Shown: positions 1-9,660, numbered from the stretch's first letter. The stretch is 64,000 nucleotides of DNA from Streptomyces sp. DH12 (GCF_020873895.1 NZ_JAHWGT010000019.1:62001-126000), one strand, 5' to 3'. Numbers and translations: made by a program. Notes: generated by a model not told the origin, from the sequence alone.

Positions 1-1
1 C

Positions 2-409
2 GTCTCGGAGGGCGCGAACGAGTCGGAGGTCGTCGCCGCCCCGGTGAACGCCTCCAACATCATGTACACCTTCCACTTCTACGCCTCGTCCCACCGCGAG
101 GCCTACCTCGACACCCTGTCCCGGGCCGCCGACCGACTGCCGGTCTTCGTGACCGAGTTCGGCACCCAGAACTACGCCGGCGAGGGCGCCGACGACTTCG
201 CCATGTCCCAGCGCTACCTGGACCTGATGGCCGCCAAGAAGATCAGCTGGGTGAACTGGAACTTCTCCGACGACCACCGCACCGGAGCCGTCTTCAAGCC
301 CGGCACCTGCGGCGCCGGCGGCCCGTGGACCGGCACCGCCCCGCTCAAGCCGGCGGGCGTGTGGATCCGCGACCGGATCCGGACCCCGGACGACTTCCCC
401 ACCGGCTGA
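2..409 (+). CDS. GH5 endoglucanase, C-terminal part
   Basis: This is the C-terminal end of a secreted cellulase-type glycoside hydrolase family 5 protein that hydrolyses beta-1,4-glucan; its start lies before the window. The visible 135 residues contain a YTFHFYA strand (the active-site His-Tyr region) and VFVTEFGT, where the Glu is the expected GH5 nucleophile. These are followed by the WVNWNFSDD strand and a closing segment with a C-G-A-G-G motif typical of Streptomyces GH5 enzymes. It ends with TGA at 407-409 and no carbohydrate-binding module follows the catalytic domain. The family is clear; substrate is inferred. Confidence 0.85.
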   Translation, partial: VSEGANESEVVAAPVNASNIMYTFHFYASSHREAYLDTLSRAADRLPVFVTEFGTQNYAGEGADDFAMSQRYLDLMAAKKISWVNWNFSDDHRTGAVFKPGTCGAGGPWTGTAPLKPAGVWIRDRIRTPDDFPTG

Positions 410-448
410 CCCCGCCCCCCCACACGGTCACTCCCCCCGGCCCCTCCC

Positions 449-497
449 CGCCCCCGTCCGCCGCGGACCCCTGTGGTCCACTGTGCGGGCGGGGGCG
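449..497 (+). terminator. Possible GC-rich terminator after the GH5 gene
   Basis: CGCCCCCG at 449-456 can pair with CGGGGGCG at 490-497 around a 33-nt loop that can itself fold (GTGG/CCAC). It lies 40 nt after the GH5 stop and 60 nt before the next start. The long loop makes this a weak call. Confidence 0.3.
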
Positions 498-556
498 CCC
501 CACGCCCCTCCCGCGACCGGCCGACCGGCGATTGAGACCGCCTGCCAGGAGGAGCA

Positions 557-1858
557 TTGACCACGTACCGCCAGCCCGGTGTCGTCCTCACCGACCACCG
601 CTTCACCGTCCCCCTCGACCACGCCGACCCCGACGGCGAGACCATCGAGCTGTACGGGCGCGAGGTCGTCGCCGCCGGGCGGCGGGACGTGGACTGCCTG
701 CCCTGGCTGGTGTACCTGGAGGGCGGTCCGGGCTGCGCGGTCCGGCGCTTCAGCGGCGCGCCCGCCTGGCTGGGCCGCGCCGTCGCCGAGTACCGCGTCC
801 TCCTCCTCGACCAGCGCGGCACCGGCCGCTCCACGCCCGCCGACCGCCGGACGCTCCCGCTGCGCGGCGGCCCCCGCGAACAGGCCGCCTACCTCGCGCA
901 CTTCCGCGCCGACGCGATCGTCCGCGACTGCGAACTGGTCCGCCGCCGGCTGACCGGCGGCGCCCCGTGGACCGTGCTCGGCCAGAGCTACGGCGGCTTC
1001 TGCGCCACCCACTACCTCTCCACCGCCCCCGAGGGGCTGGAGGCGGTGCTCGTCACCGGCGGCCTGCCCTCCCTGCGCGCCGGCGCCGACGAGGTCTACC
1101 GGGCCGCCTACCCGCGCATGCGGCGCAAGGTCCTCGCCCACTACGACCGCTACCCGCAGGACGTGGAGGCGGCCCGGCGGATCGCCGCCCACCTCGCCGA
1201 ACGCCCGGCGGTGCTGCCGGGCGGGCACCGGCTCACCGTCGAGGCGTTCCAGTCGCTCGGCGCCCTCCTCGGCACCGGCGACGGCGGCGACCATCTCCAC
1301 TACCTGCTGGAGGACGCCTTCGTCCGCACCCCCGCCGGGCGCGAGCTGTCCGACCCCTTCCTGGAGGCGGTGCGGGGCCACCTCTCCTTCGCCTCCCGGC
1401 CCCTCTACGCCGTGCTCCACGAGTCCATCTACGCCGACGGCAGGGCCCCGACCGACTGGGCCGCCGAGCGGGTGCGCGGCGAGTTCCCCGACTTCGACGC
1501 CGCCGCCGCGCTCGCCGGGGACGCGCCGCTGCTCCTGACCGGCGAGACGATCCACCCCTGGCACTTCACCACCGACCCCGCCCTCGTGCCGCTGCGCGAG
1601 ACGGCGGAACTGCTCGCCGCCCGCACCGACTGGGCCCCCCTCTACGACGCGGGACGCCTCGCCGCCAACACCGTGCCCACCGCCGCGGCCGTCTACCACG
1701 ACGACCTGTACGTCGACACGGCCCACTCGCTGGAGACCGCCCGCGCCGTCCGCGGCCTGCGCACCTGGGTGACCGACGAGTACGAGCACGACGGCGTACG
1801 GGCCGGCGGCGCCCGGGTCCTGGACCGGCTGCTGGCGCTGGTCCGCGGCGAGGTCTGA
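557..1858 (+). CDS. Alpha/beta hydrolase, proline iminopeptidase-like (peptidase S33)
   Basis: Predicted cytoplasmic serine aminopeptidase of the S33 family, releasing N-terminal proline or hydrophobic residues from peptides. The 433-residue protein has the oxyanion-hole segment EGGPG near residue 57, the DQRGTGRS strand near residue 88, and the nucleophile elbow GQSYGG near residue 142. A C-terminal His in VDTAHSLE is a candidate for the triad. The start is TTG at 557, chosen because AGGAGGAG lies just upstream (547-554). It stands alone between the GH5 gene and a PIG-L gene 37 nt downstream. Natural substrate unknown. Confidence 0.85.
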   Translation: MTTYRQPGVVLTDHRFTVPLDHADPDGETIELYGREVVAAGRRDVDCLPWLVYLEGGPGCAVRRFSGAPAWLGRAVAEYRVLLLDQRGTGRSTPADRRTLPLRGGPREQAAYLAHFRADAIVRDCELVRRRLTGGAPWTVLGQSYGGFCATHYLSTAPEGLEAVLVTGGLPSLRAGADEVYRAAYPRMRRKVLAHYDRYPQDVEAARRIAAHLAERPAVLPGGHRLTVEAFQSLGALLGTGDGGDHLHYLLEDAFVRTPAGRELSDPFLEAVRGHLSFASRPLYAVLHESIYADGRAPTDWAAERVRGEFPDFDAAAALAGDAPLLLTGETIHPWHFTTDPALVPLRETAELLAARTDWAPLYDAGRLAANTVPTAAAVYHDDLYVDTAHSLETARAVRGLRTWVTDEYEHDGVRAGGARVLDRLLALVRGEV

Positions 1859-1895
1859 CGGCGGAAGGGCCCCCACCGGCCCTTATCCTGCGCCC

Positions 1896-2663
1896 ATGAG
1901 CGATCAGGAAAGCGGGCCGACGCCCCGTCAGGAAGCCGCCCCGCTGCGGCCCATGCCCGAGGACTGGCGGCGCGCCCTCGTCGTCGTCGCCCACCCGGAC
2001 GACCTGGAGTACGGCGGCTCGGCGGCCGTCGCCGCCTGGACCGACGCGGGCCGGGAGGTGGCGTACGTCCTCGCCACGCGCGGCGAGGCGGGCATCGCCA
2101 CGCTCGCCCCGGACGTCTGCGCACCGCTGCGCGAGGCCGAGCAGCGGGCCGCCGCCCGGGTCGTCGGCGTCTCGCGGGTCGAGTTCCTCGACCACCGGGA
2201 CGGCGTGGTCGAGTACGGCACCGGGCTGCGCCGGGACATCGCCGCCGCGATCCGCCGCCACCGCCCCGAGCTGCTCGTCACCCTCAATCACCGCGACACC
2301 TGGGGCGGCGTCGCCTGGAACACCCCCGACCACGTCGCGGTGGGCCGCGCCACCCTCGACGCGGCGGCCGACGCGGGCAACCGCTGGATCTTCCCCGACC
2401 TCGCCGAGCAGGGCCTCGAACCGTGGGACGGGGTGCGCTGGGTGGCCGTGGCGGGTTCGCCGAATCCCACCCACGCCGTGGACGCGACCCCGGGCATGGA
2501 ACGCGCGGTCCGCTCCCTCCTGGAGCACCGCACGTACATCGAGGCGCTGACGGACGAGGATCCCGAGGAGTACTCCCGCGCCTTCCTCACGGGCCACGCG
2601 CGGGCCGCGGCCGAACGGTTCGGCGGCGTCCCCGCCGTCACGTTCGAGCTCTTCCCGCGCTGA
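1896..2663 (+). CDS. PIG-L family deacetylase
   Basis: Zinc-dependent LmbE/PIG-L family de-N-acetylase (255 aa), a family that removes acetyl groups from N-acetylglucosaminyl conjugates, as in mycothiol biosynthesis and its detoxification branch. The diagnostic AHPDD metal motif is at about residues 32-36 and continues DLEYGG. A second His-containing segment (TPDHVAVG) contributes the third ligand typical of the family. A hairpin follows the stop. The mycothiol enzymes MshB and Mca are close relatives but I cannot assign either; a generic PIG-L hydrolase is the safe call. Confidence 0.85.
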   Translation: MSDQESGPTPRQEAAPLRPMPEDWRRALVVVAHPDDLEYGGSAAVAAWTDAGREVAYVLATRGEAGIATLAPDVCAPLREAEQRAAARVVGVSRVEFLDHRDGVVEYGTGLRRDIAAAIRRHRPELLVTLNHRDTWGGVAWNTPDHVAVGRATLDAAADAGNRWIFPDLAEQGLEPWDGVRWVAVAGSPNPTHAVDATPGMERAVRSLLEHRTYIEALTDEDPEEYSRAFLTGHARAAAERFGGVPAVTFELFPR

Positions 2664-2668
2664 CGTGC

Positions 2669-2692
2669 GGGGGCCGTCCCCGGACGGCCCCC
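2669..2692 (+). terminator. Rho-independent-like hairpin after the PIG-L gene
   Basis: Perfect 10-bp stem, GGGGGCCGTC (2669-2678) with GACGGCCCCC (2683-2692), around a 4-nt loop, six nucleotides after the PIG-L stop. There is no U tract, as is usual for Streptomyces hairpin terminators. Confidence 0.7.
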
Positions 2693-2744
2693 CGACGGGG
2701 CGGCAGGCGGCCGGAAATCCGCGGCCTGCTGTTCCCTCGAAGGC

Positions 2745-2756
2745 AAGCGACCGCTT
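2745..2756. promoter_or_regulatory. Candidate operator AAGCG-N2-CGCTT before the acyl-CoA operon
   Basis: Inverted repeat AAGCG-AC-CGCTT in the AT-richer stretch 45-60 nt upstream of the quinone oxidoreductase start. TetR-family repressors of actinobacterial acyl-CoA metabolism often bind AAGCGCTT-like palindromes, and the genes downstream are acyl-CoA dehydrogenases, so an operator is plausible. No regulator gene is adjacent. Confidence 0.35.
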
Positions 2757-2803
2757 AGTATGCGAGCCACTGCGGTACAGCCCGACTCTCTGTGGAGGCC
2801 CCC

Positions 2804-3772
2804 ATGCAGGCATGGCGCGTGCACCGGAACGGCGAACCGAGCGAGGTGATGCGACGCGAGGAGACCGACCGGCCCACGCCCGGCCCCGGACAGCTGCTCC
2901 TGCGGGTGCGGGCCGCCAACACCAACTTCCCCGACGCGCTCCTGTGCCGCGGCCAGTACCAGGTCCGTCCGCCGCTGCCCTTCACCCCCGGCGTGGAGGT
3001 CTGCGCCGACACCGAGGACGGCCGGCGGGTGATCGCCACGGCCGCGCTGCCGCACGGCGGCTTCGCCGAGTACGCCGTCGCCGACGCGGCCGCGGTCCTC
3101 CCCGCGCCCGAGGCGCTCGACGACGCCGAGGCGGCCGCGCTGCACATCGGCTACCAGACCGGCTGGTTCGGGCTGCACCGCCGCGCCGGGCTGCGCGAGG
3201 GCGAGACGCTCCTCGTCCACGCCGCCGCGGGCGGTGTCGGCAGCGCCGCCGTCCAGCTCGGCAAGGCGGCCGGCGCGCGCGTCATCGGCGTCGTCGGCGG
3301 CGCCGAGAAGGCCGCCGCCGCCCGGAAGCTCGGCTGCGACGTCGTCGTCGACCGGCGCGCCGAGGACGTCGTCGCGGCCGTCAAGGACGCCACCGGCGGC
3401 CGGGGCGCCGACGTGGTCTACGACCCGGTCGGCGGCGACGCGTACACCGCCTCCGCCCGGTGCACGGCCTTCGAAGGACGCATCGTCGTCGTCGGCTTCG
3501 CCAGCGGCGACATCCCCGCCCCCGCCCTCAACCACGCCCTGGTCAAGAACTACTCGATCATGGGCCTGCACTGGGGCCTGTACAACCGCGAGGACCCCGA
3601 AGCCGTCCGCCGCTGCCACGACACGCTCACCACCCTCGCGGCCAAGGGCCTGATCAAACCGCTGATCAGCGACCGGGTCGCCTTCGCCGACGCGGCCGCC
3701 GCCGTACAGCGCGTCGCCGACGGCACCACCACCGGCCGTGTCGTGGTGCTCCCGGAAGGAGCCGGCAGGTGA
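2804..3772 (+). CDS. NADPH:quinone oxidoreductase (MDR superfamily)
   Basis: Zinc-independent medium-chain dehydrogenase/reductase of the quinone oxidoreductase type, using NADPH to reduce quinones or enoyl-type substrates. The 322-residue protein has the N-terminal GroES-like half and a Rossmann half with the nucleotide-binding motif AAAGGVGSAAV at about residue 147. It lacks the Cys cluster of zinc alcohol dehydrogenases. ATG 2804 is preferred over the in-frame GTG at 2792 because GGAGG (2794-2798) is correctly spaced for it. The stop overlaps the next start (GTGA), so it is translationally coupled to two acyl-CoA dehydrogenases, suggesting a role in acyl-CoA or branched-acid catabolism. 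Confidence 0.85.
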   Translation: MQAWRVHRNGEPSEVMRREETDRPTPGPGQLLLRVRAANTNFPDALLCRGQYQVRPPLPFTPGVEVCADTEDGRRVIATAALPHGGFAEYAVADAAAVLPAPEALDDAEAAALHIGYQTGWFGLHRRAGLREGETLLVHAAAGGVGSAAVQLGKAAGARVIGVVGGAEKAAAARKLGCDVVVDRRAEDVVAAVKDATGGRGADVVYDPVGGDAYTASARCTAFEGRIVVVGFASGDIPAPALNHALVKNYSIMGLHWGLYNREDPEAVRRCHDTLTTLAAKGLIKPLISDRVAFADAAAAVQRVADGTTTGRVVVLPEGAGR

Positions 3773-4950
3773 CCGACGCCACCGCCCTGCGCGAGCGCAC
3801 GCGCGCGCTGCTCGCCGCGCACCCGCCCGCCACCACCGAGCGCGCCGCCTTCCTCCGTGCCCGCTTCGACGCCGGCCTCGCCTGGGTCCACTACCCCGAG
3901 GGGCTGGGCGGCCTGGGCGCGCCCCGCTCCCTCCAGGCCGTCGTCGACGCCGAACTCGCAGCCGCCGGCGCACCCGACAACGACCCGCGGCGCATCGGCA
4001 TCGGCCTGGGCATGGCCGCGCCGACGATCCTCGCCTACGGCACCGAGGAGCAGAAGCGCCGCTTCCTGCGCCCCCTGTGGGTGGGGGAGGAGGTCTGGTG
4101 CCAGCTCTTCAGCGAGCCCGGCGCCGGGTCCGACCTCGCCGCGCTCGGCACGCGCGCGGTGCGCGACGGCGACACCTGGGTCGTCGACGGCCAGAAGGTG
4201 TGGACGTCCAGCGCCCACGTCGCGCGGTGGGCGATCCTCATCGCCCGCACCGACCCGGACGCCCCCAAGCACCGGGGCATCACGTACTTCCTGTGCGACA
4301 TGACGGACCCGGGCGTCGAGGTGCGGCCGCTGCGGCAGATCACCGGCGAGGCGGAGTTCAACGAGGTCTTCCTCACCGGCGTGCGCATCCCGGACGCCCA
4401 CCGCCTGGGCGGGGTCGGCGACGGCTGGAAGGTCGCGCAGACCACCCTCATGAACGAGCGGGTCTCCATCGGCGGCGCCCGGATCCCCCGCGAGGGGGGC
4501 ATGATCGGCCCCGTCTCGCGTACCTGGCGCGAACGGCCCGAGTTGCGCACCCACGACCTCCACCAGCGGCTGCTGGACCTGTGGGTGGAGGCGGAGGTGG
4601 CCCGGCTCACCGGCGAGCGGCTGCGCCAGCAGCTCGTCGCCGGCCAGCCCGGCCCGGAGGGCAGCGCCATGAAGCTCGCCTTCGCCCGCCTCAACCAGGA
4701 GATCAGCGGCCTGGAGCTGGAACTCCTCGGCGACGAGGGGCTGCTGTACGGGGAGTGGACGATGCGCCGCCCCGACCGCGTCGACTTCACCGGCCGCGAC
4801 GCCGGCTACCGCTACCTCCGCTCCAAGGGCAACTCCATCGAGGGCGGCACGAGCGAGGTGCTGCTGAACATCGTCGCGGAACGCGTGCTCGGGTTGCCCT
4901 CGGAACCGCGCACCGACAAGGACGTCGCCTGGAAGGACCTGACCCGATGA
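3769..4950 (+). CDS. Acyl-CoA dehydrogenase (first of a pair)
   Basis: FAD-dependent acyl-CoA dehydrogenase, 393 aa, introducing a C2-C3 double bond into an acyl-CoA. It shows the flavin-contacting segments CQLFSEPGAGSD and WVVDGQKVWTS, then the C-terminal SIEGGTSEVLLN region common to the family. The GTG start overlaps the preceding stop and is preceded by GGAAGGAG. The stop overlaps the ATG of a second dehydrogenase. The adjacent sequence-divergent dehydrogenase suggests a heteromeric FadE-type alpha2beta2 enzyme like those acting on bulky side chains in actinobacteria; that pairing is inference. Confidence 0.88.
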   Translation: MTDATALRERTRALLAAHPPATTERAAFLRARFDAGLAWVHYPEGLGGLGAPRSLQAVVDAELAAAGAPDNDPRRIGIGLGMAAPTILAYGTEEQKRRFLRPLWVGEEVWCQLFSEPGAGSDLAALGTRAVRDGDTWVVDGQKVWTSSAHVARWAILIARTDPDAPKHRGITYFLCDMTDPGVEVRPLRQITGEAEFNEVFLTGVRIPDAHRLGGVGDGWKVAQTTLMNERVSIGGARIPREGGMIGPVSRTWRERPELRTHDLHQRLLDLWVEAEVARLTGERLRQQLVAGQPGPEGSAMKLAFARLNQEISGLELELLGDEGLLYGEWTMRRPDRVDFTGRDAGYRYLRSKGNSIEGGTSEVLLNIVAERVLGLPSEPRTDKDVAWKDLTR

Positions 4951-6110
4951 CAGCGCAGCAGGCACGGAAGGCACAGCGGGAACTGCCGGGAGGGCCCGAG
5001 CAGGCGGAGCAGCCCGACGGCACGGACCGGGCGCATCGGCCGGACCTGCTGTACTCCGAGACGGAGACCGACCTCAGGGCCGCCGTCCGCGCCCTCGTCG
5101 CCGACCGCGCCGCGCCGGCGGACCTGCCCGGCCGCGTCGAGGACGGCGGCATGGACCCCGCCCTGTGGAAGGCGCTCGCCGCCGACATGGGTACGGCCGG
5201 GTTGCTCGTCCCCGAGGAGCTGGGCGGCCAGGGCGCCTCCCATCGCGAGGCCGCCGTCGTCCTGGAGGAGCTGGGCCGAGCCGTGACGCCGGTCCCGTAC
5301 CTCACCAGCGCCGTCGTCGCCACCGAGGCGCTCCTCGCCGCCGGGACCGGCACCGCCGCCGACCTGCTGGGCGACCTGGCCGCCGGGCGCCGGGTCGCCG
5401 TGCTCGCCGTCCCCCTCTCCGCCGGGCCCGACCACGTCCCGGCCGCCGACGGCACCGTCGGCGGCGTCGCGGACGCCGTCCACGCCGACGTCCTGCTCGT
5501 GGTCCGCCCCGACGGGCTGTACGCGGTCGACGCCGCCGACGCCTCGGTCGTCCCGCGGACGCCGCTCGACCTGACCCGTCCGCTCGCCACCGTGACCGCC
5601 GAGGCCGGCGGCACCCGTCTCGCGGACGCGGCCGCCGCCCGCCGGGCGGTGCGCCGCGGACTGCTCGCGGGCGCCGGGCTGCTCGCCTCCGAACAGCTGG
5701 GCGTGGCCGAGTGGTGCCTGGAGGAGACGGTCCGGTACACCCGCGAACGTCACCAGTTCAACCGGCCCGTCGGCTCCTTCCAGGCGCTCAAGCACCGCAT
5801 GGCGCAGCTGTGGCTGGAGGTGGTCGGCGCCCGCGCCGCCGCCCGCAACGCCGCCGACGCGCTCGCCGCCGGCAGCCCCGAGGCGCCGCTCGCCGTGGCC
5901 GTCGCCCAGGCGTACTGCTCGCGCGTCGCGGTGCACGCCGCCGAGGAGTGCGTCCAGCTCCACGGCGGCATCGGGATGACCTGGGAGCACCCCGCCCACC
6001 TCTACCTGAAGCGGGCCAAGGCCGATCAGACCGCCCTCGGGTCGGCGGGCCGCCACAAGGAGGAGCTGGCCCGGCTCGCGGACCTGCCCGCCCCCTCAGC
6101 CTCCACGTAA
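4947..6110 (+). CDS. Acyl-CoA dehydrogenase (second of a pair)
   Basis: A second FAD-dependent acyl-CoA dehydrogenase, 387 aa, starting with ATG inside the stop region of its partner (ATGA). It carries the N-terminal helical domain with LVPEELGGQG near residue 90 and the C-terminal helical domain with RHQFNRPVGSFQALKHR and QLHGGIGMTWEHP. The conserved beta-domain is less canonical than in the first subunit, as is usual for the minor subunit of heteromeric FadE enzymes. The first 30 residues are polar and low in complexity. Substrate unknown. Confidence 0.85.
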   Translation: MTAQQARKAQRELPGGPEQAEQPDGTDRAHRPDLLYSETETDLRAAVRALVADRAAPADLPGRVEDGGMDPALWKALAADMGTAGLLVPEELGGQGASHREAAVVLEELGRAVTPVPYLTSAVVATEALLAAGTGTAADLLGDLAAGRRVAVLAVPLSAGPDHVPAADGTVGGVADAVHADVLLVVRPDGLYAVDAADASVVPRTPLDLTRPLATVTAEAGGTRLADAAAARRAVRRGLLAGAGLLASEQLGVAEWCLEETVRYTRERHQFNRPVGSFQALKHRMAQLWLEVVGARAAARNAADALAAGSPEAPLAVAVAQAYCSRVAVHAAEECVQLHGGIGMTWEHPAHLYLKRAKADQTALGSAGRHKEELARLADLPAPSAST

Positions 6111-6149
6111 GGAGCACAAGAGGAACCCACCCCTCTACGTACTGTTTAA

Positions 6150-6166
6150 TTGCGAGTCGTTCGCAA
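6150..6166. promoter_or_regulatory. Nur box (nickel-responsive operator) upstream of the nik operon
   Basis: Perfect inverted repeat TTGCGA-N5-TCGCAA, 42 nt before nikA, in an unusually AT-rich patch. It fits the Streptomyces coelicolor Nur consensus tTGCaa-N5-ttGCAA at every strongly conserved position (TTGC...GCAA) and the spacer length. A TACTGT -10-like hexamer lies at 6140-6145, so Nur bound here would cover the expected transcription start and repress when nickel is sufficient. The box is seen directly; the repression is inferred from the known Nur regulon. Confidence 0.72.
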
Positions 6167-6207
6167 CAACAGTCGATCTCCACTAGCTACCCGAGGGGTG
6201 TGGAACC

Positions 6208-7812
6208 ATGACCGCCCGATCCATACGCGGCATGGCCGCCGCCACGCTGGCCGGAACCCTGGCCATCACCGCGGCGGCCTGCTCGAACCCCGGCTCCACG
6301 GGCTCCGCCTCCGCGGCGAAGGACAGCGCGGTCGTCGGCATCGCCTACGAGCCCGAGTCGCTCAGCCCCCTCCTCGGCTACGGCAAGGACGGCAACTCCA
6401 AGATCTTCGACGGGCTGCTCGCCTTCGACCGCGACCTGAAGCTCACGCCGGCCCTCGCCGTCGCCCTGCCCACGGTCAGCGCGGACGGCCTGACGTACAC
6501 CTACAAGCTCCGCCCCGGCGTGAAGTTCAGCGACGGCGAGCCCCTCACGGCCGAGGACGTCGTCTTCACCTACCGCACCATCCTCGACGAGAAGACGAAC
6601 AACGCCTCGAAGACCGAGCTGGACGCCCTGAAGGACGTCAAGGCCGTCGGCGACGACACCGTGGTCTTCACCCTCGCCTACCCGTACGCGCCGTTCGCCG
6701 AGCGGACCGTCCTCGGCATCGCCCCCGAGCACGTCGCGGGCAAGCAGGACGTCAACAGCGGCCCCTTCACCACCAAGCCGATCGGCACCGGTCCCTACGT
6801 CCTCGCCGACTGGTCCAAGGGCGAGAAGATCACCTTCAAGGCCAACCCCGACTACTGGGGCGGCGCGCCGAAGGTGAAGAAGTTCACCATGGCGATCATC
6901 AAGGACGACGACGTCCGCGCGACCCGGCTGCGCTCCGGCGACCTCGACGGCGCGATCCTCCCGCCGAACCTCGCCAAGGGCTTCAAGGGCGACGGCGCCA
7001 AGAAGACGTACGCGGCCACCACCTACGACTACCGCCTGGTGACCCTCCCCACGCACCACCAGGTCACCGGCGACGTCGCCGTCCGCCGCGCCCTCGACGT
7101 CGCCGTCGACCGCCGCGCCATGGTCGACAAGATCCTCGAAGGCGCCGGGAAGCCCGCCTACGGCCCGGTGCCCACCGACAGCGAGTGGTTCACCAAGGGC
7201 ACCGAGCGCCCCCACGACCTGGACCGGGCCCGGAAGATCCTCGACGAGGCCGGCTGGAAGCCCGGCCCCGACGGCGTCCGCGTCAAGGACGGCGTCCGCG
7301 CCTCCTTCCCCCTCTGGTACCTCTCGGGCGACAAGCTCCGCCAGGACCACGCCCTCGCCTACGCCTCCGACGCCAAGAAGGCCGGCATCGAGATCAAGAC
7401 CCAGGCCGGCACCTGGGAGGTCATCGAACCGCGCATGAAGACCGACGCGGTCCTCGCCGGCGGCGGCTCGCCCGGCGACCCGGACTTCGACCAGTACCTG
7501 CTGCTGAAGTCCACCCTCGGCGGCGACGGCTTCAACAACATGGGCCGGTACGACAACCCCGCCGTCGACAAGGCCCTTGACGCCGGCCGCAGGACCGACG
7601 ACAAGGCCGCCCGCAAGGCCGCCTACGACACCGTCCAGCGCGAACTGGTGAAGAACCCCGGCTACACCTTCCTCACCCACATCGACCACCTGTACGTGGT
7701 GGACGACTCCTGGGACGGCCTGTCCACCCAGGTCGAGCCGCACGACCACGGCCTCGCCTCCGGCCCGTGGTGGAACGTGGAGGACTGGACCCCCAAGGGC
7801 GCCGACAAGTGA
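6208..7812 (+). CDS. nikA: Nickel/peptide ABC transporter substrate-binding lipoprotein
   Basis: Family 5 extracellular solute-binding protein (534 aa) that would capture nickel, a nickel chelate or a peptide outside the membrane and pass it to the permeases. It has a cationic signal sequence and a lipobox-like ITAAAC near residue 25, so it should be lipid-anchored. Typical SBP_bac_5 segments include the RPGVKFSDGEPLTAEDVV stretch near residue 105. It is first in a five-gene operon. The gene content matches nikABCDE, and the upstream Nur box argues for nickel rather than oligopeptide; sequence alone cannot exclude a dipeptide importer. Confidence 0.8.
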   Translation: MTARSIRGMAAATLAGTLAITAAACSNPGSTGSASAAKDSAVVGIAYEPESLSPLLGYGKDGNSKIFDGLLAFDRDLKLTPALAVALPTVSADGLTYTYKLRPGVKFSDGEPLTAEDVVFTYRTILDEKTNNASKTELDALKDVKAVGDDTVVFTLAYPYAPFAERTVLGIAPEHVAGKQDVNSGPFTTKPIGTGPYVLADWSKGEKITFKANPDYWGGAPKVKKFTMAIIKDDDVRATRLRSGDLDGAILPPNLAKGFKGDGAKKTYAATTYDYRLVTLPTHHQVTGDVAVRRALDVAVDRRAMVDKILEGAGKPAYGPVPTDSEWFTKGTERPHDLDRARKILDEAGWKPGPDGVRVKDGVRASFPLWYLSGDKLRQDHALAYASDAKKAGIEIKTQAGTWEVIEPRMKTDAVLAGGGSPGDPDFDQYLLLKSTLGGDGFNNMGRYDNPAVDKALDAGRRTDDKAARKAAYDTVQRELVKNPGYTFLTHIDHLYVVDDSWDGLSTQVEPHDHGLASGPWWNVEDWTPKGADK

Positions 7813-8801
7813 CGCGGCGCCTCCCCTGGGGCGCGATGGCACGGATGGCGGGACGGCGGGCCCTGTTCGCCGTCCCCGTCCTGCTCGTCGTCACGTTCGG
7901 CGTCTTCGCCGTCGCCGCCGCCTCCCCCTTCGACCCCGTCAAGGCGTACGCCGGCACCGCCGGACTCACCGCCTCCCAGGAGAACCTCGACCAACTGCGC
8001 GCCAACCTCGGCGTCGACCAGCCGCTCGTCCCGCGCTGGTGGCACTGGCTGACCTCCGCCGCCACCGGCGACCTCGGCGACTCCAGTGTCATGCGCCAGC
8101 CCGTCGCCGACGTCATCACCGAACGCATCGGCTGGTCGGCGCTGCTCGCCGCCACCGCCTTCGCCGTCGCCATCCTCCTCGGCACGGCGCTCGGCGTCCT
8201 CGCCGCACGCCGCAGCGGCGGCTGGCTCGACCGGTGCGTCAGCTCCGCCGCGTACACCCTGGAGGCGGCCCCCGCCTTCTGGCTCGGGCTGCTCGCCATC
8301 TGGTTCTTCGCGCTGGAGCTGGGCGTCCTGCCCGCCGGCGGGCTCACCGACACCGCCAGCGACACCGTCACCTTCGACCAGGTCGCCACGCACCTGGTGC
8401 TGCCCGCCCTGGTCCTCGGCGTCTCGCAACTGCCCTGGTTCTTCCTCTATGTCCGCCAGGGCGTCGCAGACGCCCTCGACGAGGATCCCGTACGGGGCGC
8501 CCGCGCCCGCGGACTGGACGAGCGCACCGTGCTGCTGAAGCACGCCCTGCGCTCCGGCATGCTGCCCATGCTCACGCTCATCGGCTCGCGCGTCCCCGAA
8601 CTCATCACCGGCGCCCTGCTCGTCGAGTCCGTCTTCAGCTGGCCCGGCATCGCCGCCGCCACCGTGCAGGCCGCCACCTCGGTCGACTTCCCGCTGCTGG
8701 CCGCGCTGACCGTGCTCGCCACGGCGGCGGTCCTCCTCGGCAACCTCCTCTCCGACCTGCTGTACGGACTCGCCGACCCGAGAGTGGGCTTCGATGGCTG
8801 A
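7809..8801 (+). CDS. nikB: ABC transporter permease (NikB-like)
   Basis: Inner-membrane permease of the DppB/NikB type, 330 aa with about six transmembrane helices; the first is at roughly residues 15-35 and is followed by a periplasmic loop. The cytoplasmic EAA-type loop around residue 235 (ARARGLDERTVLLKHALR) is where the ATPases dock. The GTG start overlaps the nikA stop (GTGA). It pairs with the following NikC-like permease to form the channel. Confidence 0.85.
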   Translation: MTRRLPWGAMARMAGRRALFAVPVLLVVTFGVFAVAAASPFDPVKAYAGTAGLTASQENLDQLRANLGVDQPLVPRWWHWLTSAATGDLGDSSVMRQPVADVITERIGWSALLAATAFAVAILLGTALGVLAARRSGGWLDRCVSSAAYTLEAAPAFWLGLLAIWFFALELGVLPAGGLTDTASDTVTFDQVATHLVLPALVLGVSQLPWFFLYVRQGVADALDEDPVRGARARGLDERTVLLKHALRSGMLPMLTLIGSRVPELITGALLVESVFSWPGIAAATVQAATSVDFPLLAALTVLATAAVLLGNLLSDLLYGLADPRVGFDG

Positions 8802-9660
8802 AACCCTCTGGACGTCCCGCGGGCGTACCCGCCGCTCCACCCGCGCCGTCCGCGTCTCCACGTCCGCCGTCATCGTCGGGGCCGTCGCCCTCGCCGTGCT
8901 GCTCGTACCGCCGCTGGTCCAGCTCGACCAGCAGGCCGTCGACCTGTCGCTGAAGCTCCGACCGCCCTCGCTCGCGCACCCGTTCGGCACCGACGACGTC
9001 GGCCGCGACCTGCTGCTGCGCTGCGTGTACGGCCTGCGCGTCTCGCTCCTCGTCGGCCTGGTCGCCGCGCTCGTCGCCACCGTGATCGGCACGGCCGTCG
9101 GCGCGGCCGCCGCCGCGTTCGGCGGCTGGACCGACCGGCTCGTGATGCGGCTCGTCGACACGTTCTCGTCCGTACCGCACCTGCTGCTCGGCATCTTCAT
9201 CGTGGCGATGTTCCGCCCCGGCGTCTGGCCGGTCATCGTGTCCGTCGCGTTGACGCACTGGCTGTCCACCGCCCGGATCGTGCGCTCCGAGGTGCTGTCG
9301 CTGCGCTCGCGCCCCTACATCGACGCGGCCGTCTCCGGCGGCGCCTCCCGGTGGCGGGTGACCGTCCGCCACCTGCTGCCCGCGGTCCTCCCGCAGGCCG
9401 GCCTCGCCGCCGTCCTCATGGTGCCGCACGCCATGTGGCACGAGTCCGCCCTGTCGTTCCTCGGTCTGGGGCTCCCCGCCCACCAGGCCAGCCTCGGCAA
9501 CCTCGTGCAGACGGCGCGCGGTTCGCTGCTCGCCGGCGACTGGTGGCCGACGCTCTTCCCCGGGCTGTTCCTCATCATTCCCACGCTCGCCATCGCCGGC
9601 CTCGCCGGCGCGTGGCGCGAGCGGCTCAACCCCCGCCGCCGATCGGAGCTGATGCTGTGA
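8794..9660 (+). CDS. nikC: ABC transporter permease (NikC-like)
   Basis: DppC/NikC-type permease, 288 aa, overlapping the end of nikB by eight bases. It has the N-terminal helix, then AHPFGTDDVGRDLLLR, the hallmark entry to the membrane domain in this family, and an EAA loop near residue 170 (AAVSGGASRWRVTVRHLLP). About five to six membrane helices are visible. It forms the second half of the translocation path. Confidence 0.85.
   Translation: MAETLWTSRGRTRRSTRAVRVSTSAVIVGAVALAVLLVPPLVQLDQQAVDLSLKLRPPSLAHPFGTDDVGRDLLLRCVYGLRVSLLVGLVAALVATVIGTAVGAAAAAFGGWTDRLVMRLVDTFSSVPHLLLGIFIVAMFRPGVWPVIVSVALTHWLSTARIVRSEVLSLRSRPYIDAAVSGGASRWRVTVRHLLPAVLPQAGLAAVLMVPHAMWHESALSFLGLGLPAHQASLGNLVQTARGSLLAGDWWPTLFPGLFLIIPTLAIAGLAGAWRERLNPRRRSELML

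Noticed and set aside
428-1876. Long antisense frames opposite many genes, such as the one opposite the S33 peptidase
   Set aside because: They are by-products of high GC codon use; their translations are Gly/Arg/Val-rich with no family motifs, and the opposite strand has clear motifs and ribosome sites.
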